A DNA stretch of 64,000 nt, from NCBI RefSeq assembly GCF_019703515.2, contig NC_059373.1, forward strand, positions 13,055,281 to 13,119,280. The letters run 5' to 3'. How positions within the stretch are numbered: position 1 is the stretch's first letter; every line of letters begins with the position of its first letter. This DNA comes from Myxocyprinus asiaticus. Its lineage: Eukaryota; Chordata; Actinopteri; Cypriniformes; Catostomidae. Shown here in pieces: positions 46,936 to 60,927 of this stretch. Below the pieces are notes generated by a model. The model made no database searches, had not been told where the DNA came from, and saw nothing but the letters and a program-made list of their open reading frames with translations. The position numbers were made by a program, and so were the translations under genes.

Positions 46936-49185
46936 GCTTATCTCAATGGTTTCTATTTTGGTTTGTGGTTCATGACATTTGTTTAATTCCACGGCATGCC
47001 ACATGTTTGATTAAATAGTGTCAAGCTAAATTCTGTAAAGCCTCTTATCTCCATGCCATTCCTGTTGATCTACATCTAATCATTTTAGCATTTACTTCCT
47101 TTTCAAAGTGATTTAAAAGAAGGTACATAGTTATTTTGTTTATAATTGCCAAAATTATGTTATGCCGATTATTAGGACAGGTGACATGAAATGCACCTAA
47201 TTTTTAAAGTTAGGCCTGACAAATAAGATCAGACTGTCCTACACATATTTGGCGAACGGACAACAAAAAGGCAGTTGTTAGAGTCAGAAACACTCTTCAG
47301 CATTTCTCAAATGTATCTTCATTTAGAGAATGGCTAGAATGAAGCCTATGTATGGGAAAGGCTGACATTGTCATGTCTCGATTTTACCAGAAGCCATGTG
47401 ACAACCTGAATTCTTTTTGCCGAAAATGTTGTTGTGATATGATTAAGTCAAGCAATTTGACTTTTGGTTAATTCAAACAGTCCTTTGAAACAAAGTATTA
47501 AAACAGCAAAGTCCTTCCTACAGTGAATGTGGAACTAAGGAAATTGCAAAAGCAAAAATACAGAATAAAACCCTGAACAGGCTATAAAAGCCCCCTTAAA
47601 AAGACTGCTTTTCATGATTTTCATTGCAGCAAATCTTGAACAACATGTTAAATTATATATAAAAATAACACAATTATTTGTAATTTGTACAAGACCTACA
47701 ACAATATCAAACAAGGGTCCGACAGAAATAATGGGCAAATATTAAAGCCGCATTATGCAACATTTTATTAATTTTGTGCATTACATATTTCCAATAAAAC
47801 ATAAAAAAATGTAATTGAAGCCAAGGGCGTAGCAGGACACGTCCCCCCCACTCTTTAAAAAAGGTGATTGAGCAACCATCCAACCAGTCACAGATGAGTT
47901 TCATGAGCCGAAACAAACCTTACGTAATAGGCCGTCAGTCAGTCTAATCAATGCAGCTCCATTCATTTCTACAAAGTTGCTTTCAACAATGCTCATTTAT
48001 CCATGTTTTTTATCGGCATTGATGTTGATCTAAATTAATAATCTAGTGATGAGGAACACACAAACGAGAGTTATTTATCGGCACATCGTTCTTGATTGGC
48101 AGCATTACGTGAAATGCACTGCAGAAAACAAAACAAAATGTAAGTGGAGTTTATATCAGTGCCTGAGTCTTCATTAAGTTATGCTTTTTATATTATGTTT
48201 GTGAGGTAATAGTTTGATCTGTTCTTTTTGCCAATTTAAGCAGATTATAGATCTGTTTTAAATATGTAAAGATATTTTTAAAATCAGCTCCTTTTTTAAC
48301 TCTTATGTTGGTGTGCATTCAACAAACTTGTAGAAAAAACGTTCTGCTGTGTTCTTAGAACACACATTTTATTGAAGTCAGTATATATGTAGACACTTTT
48401 TTATACATGAAAACGTATGGATGTAATTGAAACATTTATGTTATCATAATAATATAAGACTATTATTGCTTTCTTTTGATAAAAGTCATGCTCAGCAGCT
48501 CACAAACTAGGGAAATTATAGATTTGCTTTGTTCTTATAATGCTTAAAACCTCAAAAGTCTCTTTGAAGGTCTGTAGACATACAAAGTTTTAAAGATGAA
48601 AATTTTATTTTGATCACTGATTCAGTGACTAACTCATTTCACACAAGACATCACCAGGTAGCATCACCAGAAATGGTCACTGAACGAATCATTAAATGTA
48701 TCTGAACAAATTTTGGTGAATGTAGTCAAAACACTCAAGCCATAAATTTAAATCCCACAATACACAAGCACAGAGTAAAAAATTAATTGTGCACATGCAC
48801 AATTGGCATTATTGTAATTGATTAAATAATTTATTCATGACCAGCTTGTGCTCAGTCTTTTATTGTCATGTGTGAAACAGAAGCAAGTGCTTCACAAGAT
48901 GCCCTTTATTCTTGCAGCTAATTTTGCTTAATTTTGCACCTAATTTGCAATACTTGAATCTTTAAAATACTACAGATACTACAAGTACATAATACTTATG
49001 CTGTATATTAATATAATACATATATCATACTTGTATATGAATAAATACTGTAATGTAGAAATACTGCACTGTAAGTGTTGGGTCTATGCGAGGCACCTAA
49101 AAAGGGCAAGCACATAAAGGTACCTCTAAAAATGAATTAATTGCTATTTTCCAACACATTAGAACCCACATGATAAATTTCCATT
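46936..49185. other. Intergenic between nfe2l3 and cbx3, part 1
   Basis: Searched for RRM motifs expected of hnrnpa2b1 on either strand; none seen. AT-rich with no splice-consistent frames. Confidence 0.6.
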
Positions 49186-49257
49186 GCTGAGTTCGGAATG
49201 GCATACTACCCACACTACTCTTACTACTTTTGCCATATGTGCCATTCCGAACTCAGC
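49186..49257. repeat. 18-bp inverted repeat (hairpin)
   Basis: gctgagttcggaatggca (49186-49203) and its exact reverse complement (49240-49257) enclose a 36-base loop of TAC-rich sequence; probably the core of a small MITE. Confidence 0.8.
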
Positions 49258-50440
49258 CCATGTTTATTTATTTATTTTAATATTGCTATAGCTTGTAGAA
49301 ATCATGAAAATAACATTGAAAAGATAGGAGCGTTTGCCTAGAGGTCAGCTGCCTTCTCCAAAAATCTTCCCTTTTTACTTTTAGATAAAGATTGTGAGTT
49401 GATGGCAGGCTTTATATACAGATTGGCATGTCCTCAGTGTTTGCAGGGACCCCCTTTTCGATATTTTTCACAAAAAATTGACTGACTCACTTATTGTTTG
49501 CATTTTAAATATTTGTATCCCCCAGGATGCAAAAACCTTTTTAGGGCTAAGTGATGCTACTGAAGTATGGCATAGGAGAGAGGTTTCCACTATAGTGCAT
49601 TATGATTATGTGTGCCCATAGACGTTCAACAACTGGAAATCTGGAATTTTGCTGCGTTGGAAATACATGTTTTGACATGACACTCATTATTTTGTCCACA
49701 ATTATCTATTAAATTATAAAAAAAATCATAAAAAAAAAAATCATAAAAAAAAAAAAAAACATTATACTGTAAGTGCAGTTCACTCAAAACAGCTTAAATA
49801 CACCATTTCTATGATGAACATGTTTTTAATTTCTGAAATCTTTTTTTATTTTTGGGGGGCTTAAAGTCAAATGTCATGTGGTGTAACTGACCAGAGACAG
49901 TAAAAATCTAAAGAAGAAATTCTTGAAAAAATAAATGCTGGCGTGAGTGATGCAGAATAATTTTAGTATTGTTTCTTAAAAATAAAACAGTGAAACAATT
50001 TTGTTTTAAAATATGATTCATATTTGAAAACCTTTGCCAACCAAATCAAACTAATGTGGTGTAACCGACATGCAGGTAGCCATTTTGTTGTCATGTGACA
50101 TACAAATGAACAATTAAAACAGAGAAAACCCCTTTAGACGCAAAAGACTGTGTGTAAAGTGAAAAACAATATCATTATTTTGTCATATCATTATATATCA
50201 ATATTTTGACATATTATGAAAGTTACATTTTGTTCAGGTAATATGAAGTAACTCTGAGAAAGCTTCTTGATGTTCTATATACAAAAATTCATAGGCTATT
50301 TAAAAAAAATAAAAAATAAAAAATCTTTGAAAACCATTTTAAATTCATTTTTAAGTTCTGTATATTCTCGTTCTGTATATTCTCCTGTTTAAAACCTTTT
50401 ACTTAAAGGTGCTATCTAATGGTACAGGCCACAGGACCAG
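49258..50440. other. Intergenic, nothing recognised
   Basis: AT-rich with A-runs at 49717-49760; no gene. Confidence 0.5.
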
Positions 50441-51010
50441 TTCTTAAAGCTGCTATATGTAAGATTGACAACAAGCGTTTGAAATGGGTACTGCAGTCCA
50501 AATTCAAAATATTGGAGAGTTGTCTGCCCCGCCGCAGACTCGAAGCTCATGCGGGTTGCCAGAATGTTGACACGCAAATTAGCCAACTCAGCATCCGTTT
50601 TAAAGGATTTCTGTGCTTTAAGCTGTCTCCATCTTTCAAAGGCATCTCCAATATTTATTCTTGTTTTACTATGCCTCTGATCATGGCGGTTTTTAGATGG
50701 ATGTCGAGGCTTTTTAGGTCGGGTGGAATCTGTTATCTCTGATCCAGTTTCGTTTGCTGGCTTCCATGGCTGCAGCACGCAGCGTTTTTGTTCAAATCTG
50801 GCAACCCAGCGGTGTCGAAATACTATTGGTGAGTGTGCAGTGGGCGGGATCACACAGGCCAAAACATAAACACAAATTCCGGCCCGGAATGGAAACTTCA
50901 AAGTAGAATATACTGGCTGTAGCACTGTTATCAGAGAAGTATTTCAACTTTGCATGTTTCCTAATTCTCTAATGTCATATTATGGACATTTTATGATTTA
51001 GTACAGAAAA
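50441..51010. repeat. Dispersed fish repeat (gctgctatatgtaagatt type)
   Basis: Starts aaagctgctatatgtaagat, similar to the terminus of the 32967 element (aaaggtgcagtatgtaagat), and has higher GC than its surroundings. The long frames on both strands over 50416-50925 are probably by-products of this repeat; no domain is recognisable. Confidence 0.5.
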
Positions 51011-51101
51011 AATAAGACCTTTAATGGTTACACCACCATTACATGACATTTTTATTAATTAAATCAGTTTTATATTGTTTTCATTTTTATTTTATTTCCT
51101 G

Positions 51102-51156
51102 TTTCTTTTCATTTTTTTTGTTTTGTTTTTTTTTTTGTTTTTTTTTTTTTTTTGTA
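51102..51156. repeat. Poly(T)-rich low-complexity tract
   Basis: T-rich sequence with occasional G/C over about 55 bases. Confidence 0.9.
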
Positions 51157-51287
51157 GAAAATACTATAAATGTTTTTCAAAATATTGTGAAACCAACATG
51201 GACAAGATTCTATTTTTTATCACTTCATATTCGTTCAAACTACACTTATTTGAGTTTTTAAATAAGCAAATAAAATAATATATATTA

Positions 51288-51289
<2 letters not shown>

Positions 51290-51368
<79 letters not shown>
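51290..51368. repeat. (AT)n microsatellite
   Basis: About 78 bases of AT repeat, the longest in the window; a 20-base poly(T) follows at 51485-51502. Confidence 0.97.
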
Positions 51369-51371
<3 letters not shown>

Positions 51372-51699
51372 AGATAATACATTAAATATAGTGGTTAACA
51401 ATGATCAAATAATATTGGTACATAATAATGACAGTGATGACAGTGACAGTGAATAATAACAGGGCATAACCATAAAAAAGAGATTTTTTTTTTTTTTTTT
51501 TAGTTTAGTGTTTGCGTGTGTGTGTTGTTCTCATTTTGCGGATGTAAAACTGGGCTAAAATAATGAATAGATTTAGAATATCCAGTTATTTTCAAGTATG
51601 TATGGACTTTCAAAATATAACTAGATGTATTAAACTTCTAAATATAGTGATGTCTGAGTTTTGCATAATAAATAACACCTGCGGACGAAGGTGTTTTTG

Positions 51700-51964
51700 A
51701 AAAAGTATTGCTCCGCCCCGTGAAGGTCTCATTGGACATACATGCACGCGCAGAGGAGTGGCTCTTACGTCCTCACGTTCGATTCGCGTTGTACCTCGTC
51801 GAGTCAGTCGTCTTCAGTTCCATTGATTTACAAAGAGCGTAGAGAGAAAAGTTTAAAATAAGTTTGCACCCTGTTCGACTGAATTATATTTTCGCTGCAG
51901 TTATTTGCAGGTCGGCGAGCGAGAAGACTTATAATTCAGGTTTTAGTCCTTTTTCATTGTGGAG
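51700..51964 (+). promoter_or_regulatory. cbx3 promoter and non-coding exon 1
   Basis: CpG-richer than the flanks. There is an inverted CCAAT (cattgg near 51730) and no TATA box. The exon ends at ggag before a perfect gtgagt donor at 51965; the start site is probably near 51.79-51.82 kb. In mammals this promoter is shared head-to-head with HNRNPA2B1; here no divergent gene is visible upstream. Confidence 0.7.
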
Positions 51965-52726
51965 GTGAGTTTTCGCGCGCATGTATCTCGTGCTGCATCG
52001 TCCTCCATTGTATTTTGATGTTAGAATGCTGCAGTGCAAAAAGCTTTTTTCTTGATTTGTTTTTCAACTTTTTGAAGTTGTTTTATATTACGCAGACTTA
52101 AGATTGAGCTATGTATGATGTTGTTTAAGAACGTTATATCATTTTATGGAATTGCGTGTTAGCCAACTAGCTAGCAGGCTAACTCTGGGCATTTAAACAC
52201 AAACCACATTTGTTTTCAATAGCTCAAACAAAGGTTTTTTTTTAAACAGCGAGGCATTAACCCGAACGGTAGGACTAAACTAAATGTTTTAAAAAGCTTG
52301 ATACCCAAAAAGTTGTTTGAACTACTCGGGGGCCCCGGCCTGTTCATTTATGTAGGCCTTGCTAGCTCGATAGCATGTTAGCACACACTGTAAACAAACT
52401 GCAGATTGATATAATTCGATGTTAGTCCTGCTACAAGCATCCAGGGGTCATTTTAGGGATTCAGATAATTTACAGCTATTAAAATGGTTTTACTTTTCAA
52501 TTAAATGCAGAAAAAAATCTAATTTAGGCTAGCAGGTTTAGCCTTGCTACGCAATGCGTCGATATAGCTACTTTTTTCTTTTAAATAACTCGATTTGAAT
52601 GGGAGTATGCTCAAATCATATTCATCATTCTGTGAGTTATAAGGAGAAACGGCTATTAACGTGTGTTAAGTGTACCATCCAGGTTCCAGATTTGATCCTG
52701 CAGCCTTTTGTATATTGTAGGTCAAC

Positions 52727-53815
<1,089 letters not shown>

Positions 53816-54284
53816 CACCCCACTTCTTGAACCGTGCTTCAGTGTCTTCCACCTGTACAGCGTACACTCCTCTCTTGTTAGCTAAAGTGTGGGTGACCTG
53901 ACGGTGGGGGATATTTTTTTAGTGTTGCGATTGGGCTGGAAGCTATGTGCATGACTGTAGACTGATGAAAGGATGTGTAATGGGATGATGGATATCTTTC
54001 TTTTTAAGTAAAAATGTAGGATGCTTAAATGTTTTTTTGGATTAAATGTTACCACAGTTCTGTTCGTCATTAACAGACTGGGTTGTTGTTTTTTTTTCTC
54101 CACCCTGTTGTAGTCATCCAGAGAGATCCAAAACTTCCTTTCCACTCATGTGTTCATAGTTTTTTTTTGGTGGTCAATACCCTCAATCTTAGTATTTTTT
54201 TTTAATTGACATTGTTTACATGAATATTGGAATAGTGTCTGTTGCTGTAAATGTTTGTGTAAATATGTCTCTTCTTTTTAGTTC

Positions 54285-54290
54285 AATAAA
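54285..54290 (+). terminator. Polyadenylation signal of cbx3
   Basis: AATAAA about 470 bases after the stop codon, preceded by T-rich sequence and followed by GT-rich sequence; a typical 3' end. Confidence 0.7.
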
Positions 54291-54310
54291 CATTTATATG
54301 CGTGCTTTTA

Positions 54311-55600
54311 ATCTGTTTGCATGCTGTGTCCTAAACAGAAAATCCAAAGCAACCAGTATTTCCAGTATAAAACTATTTTGTCAGACCGTATTATGGTTTC
54401 ATATTTTATGCTTGATGAGACATGCTGATTTTGACTGCACCAAAAACTGGTTTAATAGTGTGATTTTTTTTTTTTTTTTTTTTTTATAAATTTTAGTTGT
54501 TATTAAACAAGCATTTGAGCTATGTTACTGGGCTAAAACGCAATTCAGTTTTTGTAAAAGTACAACAGGTTTTAACATGTCTCTCTGATCTCAGTGTCAA
54601 TCAGATGGGAAATAATGATGGACAATGAAGTCATAGGAAACCGTTCACAAAGCCATCCTGCTTTTTACTTTATTGACCTTATGTCATAGGTATAAATAGC
54701 CTCCTGAAGACCACAAAATGACCAGATTCTGCAACCCAGTCATGTGTCTTCTGGAGCTGAATCATTTATATTAGTAATTCTGACCTACAAATACCCATGG
54801 GTACTGTTTTGTGTGCCATTGTGGTTTTAAATGCAGTTCCTTACTAATAGATTAAAAAGAGGAACACTGTATTTTCCCATTCTTTCACAATTAATTTGCC
54901 TCCAAAGTGATTGTTTTCTGGTAGTCTCTCTTCTGCGTTGGATTTTCTACTTTCTCAGTTTGGTGTCTTTATGGAAATGGAGAGTTGTTTCATTTGTGCA
55001 TTTTGTTTCCTTTTGCTGTGTGCCACTTTCAGTAGGATAGGGTCCAACAGAACTGCATTGTTTTACAACTGGTGTCATGTTGCGAGTGACATTTGCAGTG
55101 AAATGTTTAATTTATTTTACCATTTAAGTAGGCCATGCCATACTCGGTTTAAAGTGCAAAATGATTGGTTCTCATCCAAAGACATTTGGAAATATAGGAA
55201 CTAGAAAAGAATCACCTACATTTTCTAATTATGTCCACAAATGACTTATAAAGCTTTAATTGCAAAATGTAAGTCAAATAATAGTCATAATTTCCCATAG
55301 TTAGAATTATTCATCAGCCTTCTTTTGTGTTTGTGTGTTGGAGCAAAGCAAAACAGAATCTGTGTGTCTCATCCTTTTCATCCTCAATTACACAACTCTG
55401 AAATTATCTAACAGACAAACGGAGGGGAGATCAATGTGACTAAAAATGTCATTACAATCCCTGACCTCTCTGCTTCCTTCTCCATCAGGGGGTCAGAGTT
55501 CATTGGGTATTCGGTACACTTTATCAGAGGTGGGATGCACACATATGCCTCTTACATGTGTACAGTAATACTTAATGTTGGTACCAATGGAAGCAAAGTG
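54311..55600. other. Intergenic downstream of cbx3
   Basis: Poly(T) at 54462-54485; otherwise no recognisable feature. Confidence 0.5.
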
Positions 55601-55609
55601 GCTTCTTCA

Positions 55610-57009
55610 GAGGCTGTCTCAGAAGCATGTGGCAGGGAATTAATATCATCAGGGACTTTAAAGGGAATAAAAACTCCGCCATGAACACCAATGCCTCTCT
55701 CCCGGATGAGCAAAATACTTTTTATGCTCGTTTCGAGGGAAATAACACAGGCCTCGCGGAGAGAGCTCTCGCGGCCGAAGCTACAGAGGTTAGTTAACTC
55801 ACCGTCTCTGTAGCGGATGTAACCCGATCCTTCCGAGGGGTGAATATCCGTAAAGCCGCGGGTCCAGACGGCATTCCGGGCCGCGTCATCAGAGCGTGCG
55901 CGAACCAACTGGCTGGTGTCTTTACGGACATTTTCAACTTTTCCCTCTCCTTGTCTGTTGTCCCCACATGCTTTAAAACGTCCACCATTGTGCCTGTACC
56001 AAAGCAATCCAAATCACTTGCCTAAATGACTGGCCTCCTGTTGCTCTGACCCCCATCATCAGCAAATGCTTTGAGACTAATCAGAGATTACATCTGCTCT
56101 GTGCTGCCTCCATCTCTGGACCCATTGCAGTTTGCTTACCGCAACAACCGTTCCACTGATGATGCCATTGCATCTACAATACACACTGCTCTCTCCCACC
56201 TGGAAAAAAGGAACACTTATATGAGAATGCTGTTTGTAGACTACAGCTCAGCATTCAACACCATAGTGCCCTCCAAGCTTTATGTGAAACTCCGGGCTCT
56301 GGGCTGAAACAGCTCGCTGTGCAGCTGGATCCTGGACTTCCTGTTAAGCAGACGCCAGGTGGTTAGAATGGGCAGCAACATCTCCTCATCACTGACCCTC
56401 AACACTGGAGCCCCGCAGGGCTGTGTTCTCAGCCCACTCCTGTATTCCCTGTACACACATGACTGTGTGGCAACACATAGCTCCAGTGCCATCATTAAGT
56501 TTGCTGATGATATGACAGTGGTAGGTCTGATTACTGACAATGATGAAACGGCCTACAGAGAGGAGATGCACACTCTGACACGCTGGTGTCAGGAGCACAA
56601 CCTCTCCTTCAACGTCAGCAAGACAAAGGAGCTTGTGGTGGACTTCAGGAGAAAAGACAGAGAACACAGTCCCATCATCATCAATGGAGCACCGGTGGAG
56701 AGAGTCAGCAGCTTCAATTACCTCTGTGTCCACATCACTGAGGAATTCACATGGTCTGTCCACACTGAGACCGTTGTGAAGAAGGCTCATCAGCACCTCT
56801 TCTTCCTGAGACGGCTGAGGAAGTTTGGAATGAACCGCCACATCCTCACACGGTTCTACACCAGCACTGTAGAGAGCATCCTGACTGGCTGCATCACTGC
56901 CTGGTACGGCAATAACACCGCCCACAACCGCAAAGCCAGACACATCATCGGAGGTGAGCTTCCCTCCCTCCAAGACATAAGGATAAAGGATTATGGCCAT
57001 AGAAAATAA
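55610..57009 (+). pseudogene. CR1/L2-type LINE ORF2 remnant (reverse transcriptase)
   Basis: It reads continuously, with breaks, from LPDEQNTFYARFEG (about 55700) through [20 protein letters not shown] (55843), [32 protein letters not shown] (about 56115), [38 protein letters not shown] (about 56400), [12 protein letters not shown] (active-site ADD, about 56500), [15 protein letters not shown] and [18 protein letters not shown] (about 56840). Stops or shifts near 55795, 56022 and 56305 disable it. The end is rearranged: [14 protein letters not shown] follows NRKA directly, skipping the usual intervening residues, and the C-terminus and 3' tail are missing. No endonuclease domain is recognised upstream. 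Clade is assigned from motif style only. Confidence 0.88.
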
Positions 57010-57400
57010 ATTTACTACCATTTGCTTAGCTGGTATCAGTAAGAAGTCTCATGGCGAAGATTAGCAGTGTAGAGATGAACTTTGAGTTGGCGTTTTTGTT
57101 TTTGTGCTTTCAGTCACCTACTTTTGTAATGTCATCCTGAAATAAGCAAGTCTCCGTAATTACAAACCACCACGTGAATGTACTGTTTACAGTCATAATA
57201 AAAATCTGCATTGACACCATTGACACTGGTTGGATGTGTATATGCGCTGGCTGCATACACACTAACATAAAGGATACACCCTATGTTACATAACAGCTAG
57301 CCAGGCTTCCCCCAGCTTCCACCTGCTTTTCCCCCCACTGTGACCTTTGGTATGTGTTTTACATCCTGTACACATAAATATGTGCTTAAACATTTCTTCC
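57010..57400. other. Intergenic, nothing recognised
   Basis: No coding signal between the LINE remnant and the following MITE. Confidence 0.5.
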
Positions 57401-57785
57401 TTAAAGGGATAGTTCATCCAAAAATGAAAATTCTCTCAAAAGTTATTCACACTCATGCCATCTCAGATGTGTGATTTCATTCAGCAGAACACAAACAGAG
57501 ATTTTTGGAAAAATAGCTCAGCTCTGTGGTTCCATACAATGCAAGTGAATGGCAGTCAGACATTTGTAGCTCCAAAAATCACATAAAGGAAATATAAATA
57601 AATAAAAGTAATCCATACAACTTTTTTTAAATCCATATCTTCAGAAGCAATAGGAAGTGTGGGTGCAAAACAATATTGAAATAATTTATTACTCTAAACC
57701 TCCACTTTAACTTTCATTTTTACATCTGAAAGTCACATGTGGTACCTGTTTAGAATTTTCAGTTTTGGGTGAACTATTCCTTTAA
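57401..57785. mobile_element. Complete aaagggatagttca MITE (about 385 bp)
   Basis: The left end ttaaagggatagttcatcca and the right end ttttgggtgaactattcctt are inverted terminal repeats. The interior has the family blocks cagcagaacacaaacagaga and gcaagtgaatggcag. Non-coding. Confidence 0.85.
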
Positions 57786-59170
57786 TAATTTTGTTCCAAA
57801 GACCCAGTCCTCAGTATCTCATATTGTCTGTAACAGAGGGTATGATCCAATTTCTGTACATCCTTATGGTCACATGTCCTTTTTGATATCTGGATTAGGT
57901 AAACTTTTTTTGTGTTATGGGAGAGGTGAAGTCTTGTTGTGCTGGACTGTATTGACATTTTTGTTATAGTATTGATATGTTAAAGTCCAGCTTCCCACCC
58001 TACTGGACCTTTGAGTACATTATCAGTAAAAATAAATCTGATCAGATATATTGCGGTGGTCCAGAGTTAAGATTACACAATTAACAAACATCAGTTTTTT
58101 GACAAACCATTTTTAACACTCATGGAGTCTAAAATGCTTACATTTACTTTAGAAATTAAGAAAACAGATTATGGAATGAAAAAAAAAAAAAAATTCAACA
58201 AAGTCATAGTCATCTCCTTGAATTCTGTTACAAAACTATTGTGTACATTTTAACTCACACTCCTCTTGTTGGGGTTGCCCATGTATTCCTTCCTCTTTCA
58301 GTATATAATATATGCCAGTGAACGTGATTTATAATGGGTTTTCTGGGTGAATGTGAATGTATGTTTGGGTAGGACATGTGCCGATGCAAACTGGATTTCC
58401 AAAAAAAAGGGTAAAGAAAACACATCAATTGGGCATAAAATAGATAGTATCAAAATACCAAAAATACAACTTGTTAGACATTTTAAGACTTTTTTATTTA
58501 CAGTATCCATCAGAAATTCAATCATCAATCCAATTATAAATGTTGGTGTGAACAAAATAAATATTCATTTATTTTTGTTTAGGTATGTTTTCATACCCAG
58601 AGAGACAAATGAGCCTGAATAGCTGAAAGTTTCATGTGATAAACTATGTCAAGTAGTGAACCAGCAAATACTTGAGAGAAGGAGAGCACTCAACTCTTAC
58701 CAAAGGAGAGGAACTTTGCAAGTAGCCAACCCCTGATAACCATCCAAGCACATCAACACTTTATGGAGGACCAAGACAAGGATCAACACAATGGAAGGTA
58801 AAGCTATATATGCTGAATCTACATGCAATAAATGCATAAATACTGTATCTAATTATCCAAAATAAACAAAACCAAAAATTCTTATTCACAAACACAACAT
58901 TCCTGACACTGCACTATACTGTACATACTGTTTATGGCGAGCTGTTGTTTATAATAATATTCATTTTTTTACAGTAACAAAATAAACTGTTATAGTACAC
59001 TGAATCAATGTCTCTTAATCTACATTCTACAGTCTACATAACCTACAAACATAATTTTGTATAATAGTTCCCAAGATTGTATCCTCTGGCTATATGTCAG
59101 ATGTCATATAAGGATCGCTTGCATACTAAAAATATATACTGCATGCAAATATGAAACAAATATTTGTGTA
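57786..59170. other. Intergenic, nothing firm
   Basis: An acaatggaag|gtaaag donor-like site at about 58789 follows a moderately exon-like stretch, but no acceptor or reading frame supports a gene. Confidence 0.4.
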
Positions 59171-59179
59171 CTTGTAAAT

Positions 59180-59770
59180 ATCTAAACTATGCAATAACTT
59201 TCTTCCTCGAAACACAGCAAAGCGACACCACTCTCCTGTTCCTGTTAAAGTTTCCAACAGGTTCTTCCTACTGACGCACCCACTGAAATTCCTATTGAAA
59301 ACGCTCTGGTTATGGGAGATTCTATTGCAAGGAACATGGAAATAGAGACTCCAGCCACCATTATTAAATATTTGCCGGGGCAAGAGCGCCTGACATCAGA
59401 TCAAATTTACAAGTGCTGGCTAATCCTAAATGTAGATTTTCTGAGATTATTATTCACGTCAGCACTAACAATGTCCAGCTTCACCAAAGATCACTAAATA
59501 TAACTTTAAAGAGGTGTGGGAACTTGCAAAAACAATGACAGACACTGTAATATGCTCTGGCCTCCTCCCTGCTCATTGTGGTGATGAGATTTATAGTAGA
59601 TTAGCATTACTGAATGGCAGGATGTCTGAGTGGTGTCTGTAGAATAGCATTGGATTTCTAGACATTTGGATGAGTTTTTAGGGTAGACATGACCTGCTAA
59701 AGAGAGATGGACTCCATCCCTCCAGGGAAGGTGTCGTGGTCCTCTCTAGTATTTTGGCTCATTGTCAGTC
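59180..59770 (+). pseudogene. SGNH/esterase-like ORF1 fragment of a CR1-type LINE
   Basis: It reads PVPVKVSNRF, then in the next frame APTEIPIENALVMGDSIARN (about 59272-59331, the GDS block of SGNH hydrolases) and TIIKYLPG. A downstream frame reads IIIHVSTNNVQLHQRS (usual HVGTND block, altered) and finally RDGLHPSREGVVVLSS (about 59703-59750, the catalytic Asp-x-x-His block). CR1-like LINEs of vertebrates are known to carry such an esterase domain in ORF1. Frame shifts and stops show it is dead. It is on the same strand as the 55.6-57.0 kb RT but downstream of it, so it is not the ORF1 of that copy. Confidence 0.75.
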
Positions 59771-60715
59771 ATTCACTATCAGTTGTGATATGTTTGAATA
59801 ACTGTTATCACTTAAAATTATGTTGGCATTTGTGGACAGGTATTAGCTTGGTTTAGGTCCTATTTATCTACCCGCTACCAATTTTCTGTGTAAATGAGGA
59901 ATTGTCAGATCAAGCTAAAGTTAAGTATGTGACTTACTCTTGCATATGACATTGCACCTAAGTATTCTGGCCATCTTTGGACGCAGAACATTTCTATCTG
60001 TAGTGTGCGGAAAATAAAAACCGGAAAGGAGCTCAATATCTCTGTCACAGATGACAGACAGAAATGATGGGTCTTGTGGAAGTCAATAGCTCCACCCTCC
60101 ACATAATACCACAGAAAAAGACAGATAAATGTTGAGATAGTATTGGCGTGCCTGCCAGTGACCACACCTTGTGATGGCTGTCATGTCACTTGACATCTGT
60201 CTTGAACCACTTCAGGATTTACAATGCTAAATAGTTTCTACAGGACATTACTGCCACACAATATATTGATACTGTTAGTCAAGGCTTCCACCAATAACCT
60301 CTGCTATAACTGGCTAACCACTTTGCATGCACTTTTTGCATGAGAATATTTTCGGGTTGCAGGTTTGCTATAGGGTCTCACATACTGTAGGTGGCACTGC
60401 CCCATCCTTCATTAAAAGGCTCCTTGTAAAGCATCATGACATTTTTACAAGATCTTCCAATCCTGAAGGTGAATTGTATACAATCATGCACGTAGTGTTT
60501 TTACCATAAGCTTGTAGCTCTATCGACAAAATAACCATATTGCAACTTTGCTGAGTGACAGCTGGAGGCAGAACTTATTGGATATATTTATCAAAATCAT
60601 GTGTTATTTGTTTAAATAATATAGTTGCAGCCTTTGCTAATATTACACGTAAAGAAAAAGCACCAATAATGGAAAATACACGCGTTACACGAGGTACTGA
60701 GACCTGTTAGTTTTG
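59771..60715. other. Intergenic, nothing recognised
   Basis: No frame or named repeat before the CpG-rich promoter region. Confidence 0.5.
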
Positions 60716-60719
60716 AATG

Positions 60720-60927
60720 AGTTGTTGGTTTATGGCAATTTCGGAAAGTTCTCGCGGTTGAGAGAGCCGCGCATGCGCGAGTCTGAAAAATCTTTCATTT
60801 CCCGTCTGGCAAACTTCATATAAGTGAGCGCAAACGTGCAGCACTCAATCACATTAGTTCCAGCAGCACCTGTGGTGGCTGAACCGGACAGAATCACTAC
60901 ACGAAACCGAGACGAAAAACAGAGAAG
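60720..60927 (+). promoter_or_regulatory. Promoter and non-coding exon 1 of the 3'-most gene (probable snx10)
   Basis: A palindromic gcgcatgcgc (60770-60779) is a textbook nuclear respiratory factor 1 site. catataag near 60817 is TATA-like and places the start at about 60845. The exon ends agagaag before a gtgaga donor at 60928. Confidence 0.65.

Noticed and set aside
50416..50925. Overlapping open frames on both strands (169 aa minus, 107 aa plus)
   Set aside because: They lie in a dispersed repeat of higher GC, have no recognisable domain and no supporting splice or promoter context.
58640..58800. Exon-like stretch ending atggaag|gtaaag
   Set aside because: No acceptor upstream, no continuing frame, and adjacent to LINE debris.
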